DNA of 64,000 nucleotides from CAWGLW01 sp963823525. Lineage in GTDB: Bacteria > Pseudomonadota > Gammaproteobacteria > Steroidobacterales > Steroidobacteraceae. Shown one piece after another: positions 58,656 to 64,000 of the stretch. The DNA is taken from contig CAWGLW010000001.1 of assembly GCA_963823525.1 (NCBI GenBank), positions 310,001-374,000 of the forward strand, given 5' to 3'. The notes under the pieces are model-generated. The model saw only the letters and a program-made list of their open reading frames with translations. It had not been told where the DNA came from and did not search any database. The translations under genes and the position numbers were made by a program. Every line of letters begins with the position of its first letter. Within the stretch, counting starts at the first letter, position 1.

Positions 58656-59702
58656 TCAGGCGCTGGCCTTCATCGGCTGCAGCTGACCAAGTGCCGCGAG
58701 CGCCGCAGAATAACCCTGCGCGATCGAGTCGTCGATCGTCTCGGGCCCGCAGGCCGAGCCGGCGACATAAACGCCGGGTCGCGAAGTCTCCGCGGTATTG
58801 GCGTAGGCGTGCCCGCGGGCGAGGTAACCGTGTGGTTCGAGATCGACCCCGAAGACCTGGCTCAGTGTCTTGTTGTCCACGTTGGGATCCATGCCGATCG
58901 CATGCACGACCATGTCGAACGGTATCGTGATCGGACGCTTGACCAGTGTGTCCTCACCCTTGACGATCAGCTGCTCGCCATTGGACGTGACTTCGGCAAT
59001 TCGAGCCTTGATGTACTTGACCTTGAATTCTTCCTGGCTGCGCCAGTAGTACTTGGTCTCGTACAGGCCGAAGGTGCGGATATCCATGTAGTAGATGTAA
59101 ACATGACAGTCCGGCAGCTCTTCGCGGATTTCCATCGCCATATTGGAAGACACTGTGCAACAGATCTTGCTGCACCATTCGCGGCCGATCTGCCGGTCAC
59201 GTGAACCGACGCAGAGCAGGATCGCTACGCGCTTTGGCTTGCGGCCATCCGACGGACAGCGCACGCCTTTGCCGGAGGAAATCATCTGCTCGACCTGGGT
59301 CGTCGTGACGACGTCCGGGAATGTCCCGAAGCCCCACTCCGGCTTATTGACCGAGTCGAAATGGGTGAACCCGGTGCACAGAATGGCCGCCGGCGAATCG
59401 ACCCGGCTGCCGTCACTGAGTTGCGCGGCGAAGGCGCCCGGCTCCCCGGAGAACGACTCGACCCGGGCACCTAAGTGCGCCTCGATGAGTTCATTGGCGA
59501 TGACACGATCGACCATCCCGCCAATCGCATCCCGGGCCCATTCCCCGGTCGGCACGAGCTTGGCGTAACCGGACAGGATAGGCGCGCCGCCGAGGCGGTC
59601 TTCCTTCTCTACCAGTACGCTTCGCTGCCCCACGCCAGCGAGTGCATTAGCGGCCGCCATTCCGGCAGGCCCGCCCCCAACGATCAGAATTGGCTTGCTC
59701 AT
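58656..59702 (-). CDS. shdrA: sHdrA, FAD and iron-sulfur subunit
   Basis: 348 residues, about half of a methanogen HdrA and typical of the sulfur-oxidiser form. GGGPAGMAAANAL (9-21) binds FAD. The cysteine set Cys164, Cys177, Cys181, Cys182 (CVGSRDRQIGREWCSKICC) marks the HdrA iron-sulfur site, plus Cys149. The C-terminal PGVYVAGSACGPETIDDSIAQGYSAALAAL completes the dinucleotide domain. It is the electron-bifurcating or relay core of the complex. Overlaps shdrB1 (ATGA). Confidence 0.95.
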   Translation of the reverse strand: MSKPILIVGGGPAGMAAANALAGVGQRSVLVEKEDRLGGAPILSGYAKLVPTGEWARDAIGGMVDRVIANELIEAHLGARVESFSGEPGAFAAQLSDGSRVDSPAAILCTGFTHFDSVNKPEWGFGTFPDVVTTTQVEQMISSGKGVRCPSDGRKPKRVAILLCVGSRDRQIGREWCSKICCTVSSNMAMEIREELPDCHVYIYYMDIRTFGLYETKYYWRSQEEFKVKYIKARIAEVTSNGEQLIVKGEDTLVKRPITIPFDMVVHAIGMDPNVDNKTLSQVFGVDLEPHGYLARGHAYANTAETSRPGVYVAGSACGPETIDDSIAQGYSAALAALGQLQPMKASA

Positions 59703-61057
59703 GGTGTTGATTCAATACGCTTGTAGCCAGGCCCGGACGTGATCATCCGTCTCGGGTCATAGAGAGTTTCGATTTTCCCTGCCGCGACCTCTTTCAGGTA
59801 CGACTCAAACTCGACCTTGGCGGCCCGCCAGTCGATGCCGAGCTTCTCCATGAGTTTCTCGGTCGATGAGGCGTGCCAGTGTGACTGCACGATCTTGTAG
59901 GGATGTGCGCCGCAGACCAGCGCCGCGAACTGCGCATCGGCCAGCACCGGCACGTCCACCGGCTTGCCGGTCGCCTTGCCGATCCACTGGTTCTTGTCGA
60001 GCGTCGTGATGCAGCCCGTATCGTGCCCGATCATGACATCGGCACGAGCCTCGTCCTGCACGACCCTGATCTTGCGATCGATCGCAAACGAGCGGGTGAA
60101 CTCGCGCTCCGAGATGATATGCCGGAACCCGAATCCGCAGCAGTCGTACCAGGTCCGGTAGTCGATCACCTGCGCGCCCAGCGCCTGCATGACGCTGGTT
60201 GAGACCGCCACCCGATTGCCTTCCAGTACGGTGTCGTCATAGATCGCGTCCTCCGGAACCATCTTGTAGACATGGCAGGCCGGGTGAATGGTCGCGCGTA
60301 TCGAACTGCAATCGATCTGCTGCATATCGGCGACCCGATCGCGCATCACGTGCAGCCATTCTGAGTAGTGAACAACCTCTTCCGGGATCAGCAACTTGCC
60401 ATCGACGAGGCGATCGAGCTTGGCGAGGATCTTTTTTACGCTCTCGCGAAGCCTGGCAGAATGCAGCAGGTAGCCGCGGACTTCCTTGTAGTTGCCGAAG
60501 GAGGTTCCGCAATGCACCAGCGGGTAGTAGTAACTCTCCGGCAGGCCCTGTGCCTTGGCCGACACGTAGGCCTGGTGAAAGTTGCGCAGGAAAACAGCGG
60601 CCAGGCTCTCGAGGTTGCCGATACCTGAGCCGTGGTAGTTCCAGGCTGTGCAGGACGTCTGGTCCGTTTCGTCCAGGTACTCCAGCTCCATCTTATTCAT
60701 CAGCCAGAGCAGGGACGCCGGGTATCCCGGAATATTGCCGCACTGGCCGCAGGACTTGTGATGCCACAGGCGCGTGGTCGGGATCTTCTTGTCCCAGCCA
60801 TAGAGCGTCTTGACCATGACCGGCTGGTGTTCGTCGCTGACGCGGTGGACGACGATTTCGCCCTCTTTTTCGAGCTGCCACATGACGTCGCGCACGTCTT
60901 CGACGCGCTCTTTGCTGGTCAGCATCGATCGCTTGTCGACGATCTGTTCGACCCATACCGTCGCAGTCGTCGCCTCTTCGCGGCTTAACTTCGCGTCCTG
61001 CCACTCCGGGCCGTGACCCGTAAAGCGCTCGCCCGGCATCTTGCCCTCAGTAGACAT
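59699..61057 (-). CDS. shdrB1: sHdrB1, CCG-domain subunit
   Basis: 452 residues from the ATG at 61057 (GGGAGGAG upstream). Longer than sHdrB2. After an N-terminal extension it has CxxC at 103-106 (KSCGQCGNIPGYP), Cys136 and a CCG-type set: HPACH, TWYDCCGFGF and GHDTGC, so one B-type cluster site is intact while the other is modified. Pairs with sHdrC1 (gene 56 bases upstream) and sHdrA (4-base overlap). Confidence 0.94.
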   Translation of the reverse strand: MSTEGKMPGERFTGHGPEWQDAKLSREEATTATVWVEQIVDKRSMLTSKERVEDVRDVMWQLEKEGEIVVHRVSDEHQPVMVKTLYGWDKKIPTTRLWHHKSCGQCGNIPGYPASLLWLMNKMELEYLDETDQTSCTAWNYHGSGIGNLESLAAVFLRNFHQAYVSAKAQGLPESYYYPLVHCGTSFGNYKEVRGYLLHSARLRESVKKILAKLDRLVDGKLLIPEEVVHYSEWLHVMRDRVADMQQIDCSSIRATIHPACHVYKMVPEDAIYDDTVLEGNRVAVSTSVMQALGAQVIDYRTWYDCCGFGFRHIISEREFTRSFAIDRKIRVVQDEARADVMIGHDTGCITTLDKNQWIGKATGKPVDVPVLADAQFAALVCGAHPYKIVQSHWHASSTEKLMEKLGIDWRAAKVEFESYLKEVAAGKIETLYDPRRMITSGPGYKRIESTP

Positions 61058-61113
61058 CGCTGTTCTCCTCCCGAGTTTCATTAAAGGGCACCGACGGTGC
61101 GCGGCTTACCCGA

Positions 61114-61863
61114 TCAATCATCATCGTCTTCCTGCTCTTCGATCCACTCGTCCAGTTCGTCCCGCTTTTCTTCCATGATGTCCTCGATGACATCGTGCAG
61201 ATTCGCGTCGATCGCGTTCAGGCTCTTGAGAACGCCGGTCGCCTCCCAGATCGTATAGAGTTCGACGGAGGTCTTCAGATTGACCTCCCAGGCGGTCTTG
61301 GTCGTGTGCAGGGTCGGCACTGGAATCGCCTTGCGCAGGATGTCCAGCGGCGCCTCTACCTTGGAGATATTGGGTCCCCAGTCGGGGAACCCGTCCTTGC
61401 TGATCATGTCCGGCGATAACTGATTCCCGGTCGAAATCAACTTCAGCATGACCCGACTGAATGGGCGGAGGACGTTCTTCGCCGACTCCATGCCGTGCTT
61501 GATCGCCACTTCGCGCATCAGCATCACGAGGCCGCCGGGCGAGTTGCCGAACGGGCAGCGGGCCGCGCAGGTGTAGCACTGGGCGCAGGCCCATATCTTT
61601 TCCTGCATCGCGTCGTAGATGCCTTCGAGGTTCTCGGTCCAGAGCAACTGGACGATTTCCCGCGGACTGTAATCGTAGTAATGGGCCGACGGACAAGTGG
61701 CCGTACAGATCCCACAATTAAGGCAGCCGTTCAGCTCATGGTCGAAACGAAGATCGGCCTGAATGTCCTGGAATATTTCTTCAAGCTGGCTGCGTTCAAC
61801 CTGCGGCGCGTCCGAGACCGGATCGCCGATGTATTGCTGTACGCGAGTTCCCGCGTGTTCCAT
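61114..61863 (-). CDS. shdrC1: sHdrC1, ferredoxin-like subunit
   Basis: 249 residues with GGGGGA upstream. Two [4Fe-4S] motifs: CLNCGICTATCP (Cys47, 50, 53, 57) and CAQCYTCAARCP (Cys93, 96, 99, 103). The C-terminus is strongly acidic (EEQEDDDD). Electron carrier between sHdrB1 and sHdrA. The gap to dsrE is 28 bases. Confidence 0.95.
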   Translation of the reverse strand: MEHAGTRVQQYIGDPVSDAPQVERSQLEEIFQDIQADLRFDHELNGCLNCGICTATCPSAHYYDYSPREIVQLLWTENLEGIYDAMQEKIWACAQCYTCAARCPFGNSPGGLVMLMREVAIKHGMESAKNVLRPFSRVMLKLISTGNQLSPDMISKDGFPDWGPNISKVEAPLDILRKAIPVPTLHTTKTAWEVNLKTSVELYTIWEATGVLKSLNAIDANLHDVIEDIMEEKRDELDEWIEEQEDDDD

Positions 61864-61891
61864 CTCATCCCCCCGAGCCGTTTGCTGAGGC

Positions 61892-62269
61892 TCAGTACGT
61901 CAACACTTTGCAGTCTTCTTCCATGATCTGCTCGATCAGGTGCGCGCCGCCGACGATGCCGGCGCACTCGGGAATCAGGTCATCTTTGCTCATGTCGAAC
62001 AGATCAAGGTTGGGTGAGCAGCAGTAGAATTTCGCGCCCGCCTCGTGTGCGTCCTTGATGAAATCATAGACGCTTTTCGGCGAACCCTCTTTGACGAACA
62101 GTTTTTCCGCCACGCCTTTTCGCATCAGGCGACCGGAGGTGGCCGTGCAGATCACGTCCACCTCGTATTCCATCGCAGCCGCTACCGTCGCCTGGAAAAT
62201 CGGCGCGCCGAGTTCCTCGCCGTTGCGTGGGTCGGTGTTAGCCATGACGATGATCAGTTTTTCTGCCAT
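61892..62269 (-). CDS. dsrE: DsrE-family sulfurtransferase
   Basis: 125 residues with GGAG upstream. DsrE fold: an N-terminal strand MAEKLIIVMANTDPRNGEELGAPI, GAKFYCCSPNLDLF with the Cys83-Cys84 pair expected to carry sulfur, and Cys102 (ECAGIVGGA). In sHdr clusters a DsrE3-type protein shuttles sulfane sulfur with Rhd/TusA-like partners, which are absent from this window. First gene after the divergence-free gap at 62270-62384 and probably the first of the main transcript. Confidence 0.92.
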   Translation of the reverse strand: MAEKLIIVMANTDPRNGEELGAPIFQATVAAAMEYEVDVICTATSGRLMRKGVAEKLFVKEGSPKSVYDFIKDAHEAGAKFYCCSPNLDLFDMSKDDLIPECAGIVGGAHLIEQIMEEDCKVLTY

Positions 62270-62384
62270 TTCGCTTGCTCCAGCTCAGCTGTCAGGCGCT
62301 GCTGAAGGCCTGCAAGGCAGCAGCAGCTTATTAGCTCACACTAATGAAAAAGATTGCCTGCCGCAATACGCATTCAGTGTCCTG
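62270..62384. promoter_or_regulatory. Gap upstream of dsrE with operator-like inverted repeat
   Basis: The 115-base gap between the GATase-like gene and dsrE is the only long gap in the sHdr region before lbpA. ATTAG-N6-CTAAT at 62330-62345 is an AT-rich inverted repeat of ArsR-operator size, about 60 bases before the dsrE start. No convincing -35/-10 pair was found, and a promoter here is inferred. Confidence 0.35.
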
Positions 62385-63077
62385 TCATTCCATCAGGCCC
62401 AGAACCTTTATCAGTCCGGTCATGGTCGGCACTAACGCATCTTCGATGCTGCGTTGCGTCATTCTAAGTTGCGCAAGCGTCGGCCCCGGTTGCTCCGGGC
62501 TCTCGTCGAATTCCATGATCAGGTCTTCGATGATCGCGGCCTTTATCCCCGGGTGTCCGGTGAATCCGAGCGCCCTTTTGCCGAGCTGAAACACGGCCGG
62601 CCGGCCGGCCTCGTCGACGGCCAGTACCCTCGCGCTCGCCGGCAGATCCGGCTCGTCACGGCCATAGGTCACGAGCGGAAACCGCTCGGGCAGGTAGCCG
62701 GCCAGCGCATCCGTCTCGATACGCCGCGCCTCGGAGACACGGAACTGCAGCGGGGCTTTCGATGCGCCACCGCCGGCCGCGATCGAGAGAATCTGCGCCC
62801 CGAGTCCAACGCCGAGCAGCGGCTTGCCCCCATCGAGTGCAGCCCGGGTCAACTCGATTTCGGCCTGCAGAGTCGGCAGATCACGTCCGCCGGCGCTGCC
62901 CCAGGGACCGCCACCGAGCAGTACGAGTCCGTCGGGCAGCGCATCGGCACCCGGCAGGCGCCCGCCCGCCGTGAACGGGCGTGAATAATGGAAGCGAATC
63001 TGCCGCCCCTCGAGGTGATCCTCGAGCAGGCCGAGGTATTCCGCCGAGGTGTGCTGTACGACGGCCAGTGTTTTCAT
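62385..63077 (-). CDS. Class I glutamine-amidotransferase-fold protein without catalytic cysteine
   Basis: 230 residues. The triad region reads KPLLGVGLGAQILS: the nucleophile position of the G-x-C-x-G-x-Q motif is Gly91, and the whole protein has no cysteine. The His-x-Glu region appears as GFTGHPG (His175) without the usual Glu. The fold is otherwise clear (LVLLGGGPWGSAGG oxyanion-type loop). It therefore cannot hydrolyse glutamine by the normal route. GATase-like genes recur next to lipoate assembly genes in sHdr clusters. The start overlaps the lipoate ligase stop (ATGA). Confidence 0.9.
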   Translation of the reverse strand: MKTLAVVQHTSAEYLGLLEDHLEGRQIRFHYSRPFTAGGRLPGADALPDGLVLLGGGPWGSAGGRDLPTLQAEIELTRAALDGGKPLLGVGLGAQILSIAAGGGASKAPLQFRVSEARRIETDALAGYLPERFPLVTYGRDEPDLPASARVLAVDEAGRPAVFQLGKRALGFTGHPGIKAAIIEDLIMEFDESPEQPGPTLAQLRMTQRSIEDALVPTMTGLIKVLGLME

Positions 63078-64000
63078 TCGGACGGGGATTGATCGACGCG
63101 TGCGCTTTCCAGAGCGTCGGCCACCGAGGCGGCGAAGTCGGCCGGCGATACGCTCAACGCACTGATGCTGTGTTGCGCAAAGAACTCGTCCAGTACGACC
63201 AGGACATCGTCGACGAGCCTGCCGCGCAGCGCGGCTTCCAGGTCAAGAATCGTACGCGGCGGTGCAACGAAGAAATCGCCCGTGATCAGCACCTGGCTGA
63301 CCTGGTTGCGGTGCTTTCCCTGCAGGCGAAGATAGGTCGTCACCGTGCCACCCGGTCCGGTATGAGTGCCGGAAGAAAAATCGCTTTCCCTCGCCGGATC
63401 GTCGATTTCGGCGACGAAACGATCGGTGCCGATCTCCTCGTCGAAGCACCGCTGCGCCAGCTGTATCTCATTGGAGCCGAGTTCACCGGTCTCCCAGCCA
63501 ATGCCAAGACGCTCGGAGAGCGCTTCGAGCAAGGCCCGCTGTATCTGCTCGAGTCCCGGGGTTGCGGGACCGAGCAGTTCACGCAGCGTCACGACGCGCT
63601 GCGCCGCTGAGTCGAGCTCATGCCGGGCCAGTTTCGACTGCGGTACCCGCAACGCGGCGACCATGTCCGCGGGGTTCATGTCTACGAGCACCGTACCCTG
63701 GTATATCAGCGTGTCGCCGTCGAAAAATCCACCCGTACCACTGATCTTGCGTCCGTCCACTTCGATGTCATTGCGCGGCCGGTAACGCGCATCGACGCCC
63801 AGGCGGCCGAGACCGTCAGCGACCGCTTCGCAGATCTCGCTCGCAATATCGGTCAGCGAGGTCACGCCAAGCGTACTGCGACCGAAAACCATGCCCCAGC
63901 CAAGCTGGCCCGGGTCGAGATAGATTGCGCCACCCCCGGTAATCCGCCGCGCGATGCCGACACCGTTGGCACGGCAGTAGTCGAGATCGATCTCCTGGGC
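63074..64000 (-). CDS. Lipoate-protein ligase (sLplA type), 5' end outside window
   Basis: The frame stays open to base 64000, so the N-terminus lies beyond the window; 308 residues are visible. The first visible residues include RRITGGGAIYLDPGQLGWGM, the hallmark lipoyl-AMP-binding RRxxGGG motif of LplA/LipB-type enzymes. NDIEVDGRKISGTGGFFDGDTLIYQGTVLVDMN follows, with the invariant KISG lysine that binds lipoate. It ends with an accessory domain of about 150 residues. In sHdr clusters such sLpl enzymes attach octanoate or lipoate to LbpA. It overlaps the downstream gene by ATGA. Confidence 0.88.
   Translation of the reverse strand, partial: AQEIDLDYCRANGVGIARRITGGGAIYLDPGQLGWGMVFGRSTLGVTSLTDIASEICEAVADGLGRLGVDARYRPRNDIEVDGRKISGTGGFFDGDTLIYQGTVLVDMNPADMVAALRVPQSKLARHELDSAAQRVVTLRELLGPATPGLEQIQRALLEALSERLGIGWETGELGSNEIQLAQRCFDEEIGTDRFVAEIDDPARESDFSSGTHTGPGGTVTTYLRLQGKHRNQVSQVLITGDFFVAPPRTILDLEAALRGRLVDDVLVVLDEFFAQHSISALSVSPADFAASVADALESARVDQSPSE

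Noticed and set aside
55028..61863. Methanogen-type heterodisulfide reductase or Qmo/Qrc sulfate-reduction complex
   Set aside because: Two B and two C subunits, a short HdrA, DsrE, LbpA and lipoate ligase are the sulfur-oxidiser pattern; no mvh, apr or dsrAB genes are present.
62385..63077. Functional class I glutamine amidotransferase
   Set aside because: The nucleophile cysteine is Gly and the protein contains no cysteine.

Overview
The window is a gene-dense, high-GC chromosomal segment of a Gram-negative bacterium, most probably a marine or sediment gammaproteobacterium. It carries a TonB-dependent receptor, lipoproteins, a DUF1302/DUF1329 envelope cluster, an Lrp/alanine dehydrogenase pair, NnrU and PlsB/GpsA. 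The mix of secreted peptidases, amino-acid catabolism, beta-oxidation and sulfur-oxidation genes resembles Woeseia/Steroidobacter-like heterotrophs, but that placement is inference. I saw no rRNA, tRNA, CRISPR array, transposase or phage gene.

Layout. 1-6.1 kb: a TonB-dependent receptor with promoter and strong terminator, a cluster of REP-like repeats, a small secreted protein, and a divergent Lrp regulator/alanine dehydrogenase pair. 6.2-12 kb: fused indolepyruvate ferredoxin oxidoreductase, flavodoxin-like protein, SDR and dienoyl-CoA isomerase. 12-28 kb: S9 peptidase, acyl-CoA synthetase, enoyl-CoA hydratase with cyclophilin, VOC protein, lipoproteins, M3 dipeptidase, oligopeptidase B, M48 lipoprotein, alpha/beta hydrolase and an Old Yellow Enzyme homologue. 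A 131-bp tandem repeat lies at 14.3-14.6 kb. 28.7-36 kb: an RND/MMPL transporter, YCF48-type propeller, DUF1329 and DUF1302 set on the minus strand, a recurring envelope cluster thought to move hydrophobic compounds. 36-49 kb: wax ester synthase/DGAT, DUF885 peptidase, TetR regulator with two divergent acyl-CoA dehydrogenases around a perfect palindrome, then plsB, a HAD-PlsC fusion and gpsA. Together these give a near-complete route from dihydroxyacetone phosphate to phosphatidate and neutral lipid. 48.5-49.3 kb: a non-coding-looking stretch that hides two very small single-span membrane proteins. 49.3-54.8 kb: LysR, NnrU, M20 peptidase, secreted endonuclease/exonuclease/phosphatase-family protein, HugZ-like protein and a membrane protein.

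54.8-64 kb (minus strand) is the most distinctive region. It is a sulfur-oxidising heterodisulfide-reductase-like (sHdr) cluster in the order lipoate ligase (cut by the window end), GATase-like protein, dsrE, shdrC1, shdrB1, shdrA, hyp, shdrC2, shdrB2, a 144-residue cysteine-containing protein, lbpA and an ArsR-type regulator. Most neighbours overlap or are separated by a few bases, so they look co-transcribed. DsrE would deliver sulfane sulfur, the sHdr complex would oxidise it in the cytoplasm, and LbpA, lipoylated by the ligase, would be the electron/sulfur partner. The regulator has two cysteines placed as in SqrR/BigR/sHdrR persulfide sensors. Two members stand out: a GATase-fold protein with no cysteine at all, and the 144-residue protein between shdrB2 and lbpA.

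Other structure worth attention: inverted repeats built on GGGGACAGTTTAC at three intergenic sites; lysine/alanine-rich histone-H1-like tails on two separate lipid acyltransferases, one encoded by a perfect hexanucleotide repeat; and the pair of mini membrane proteins.
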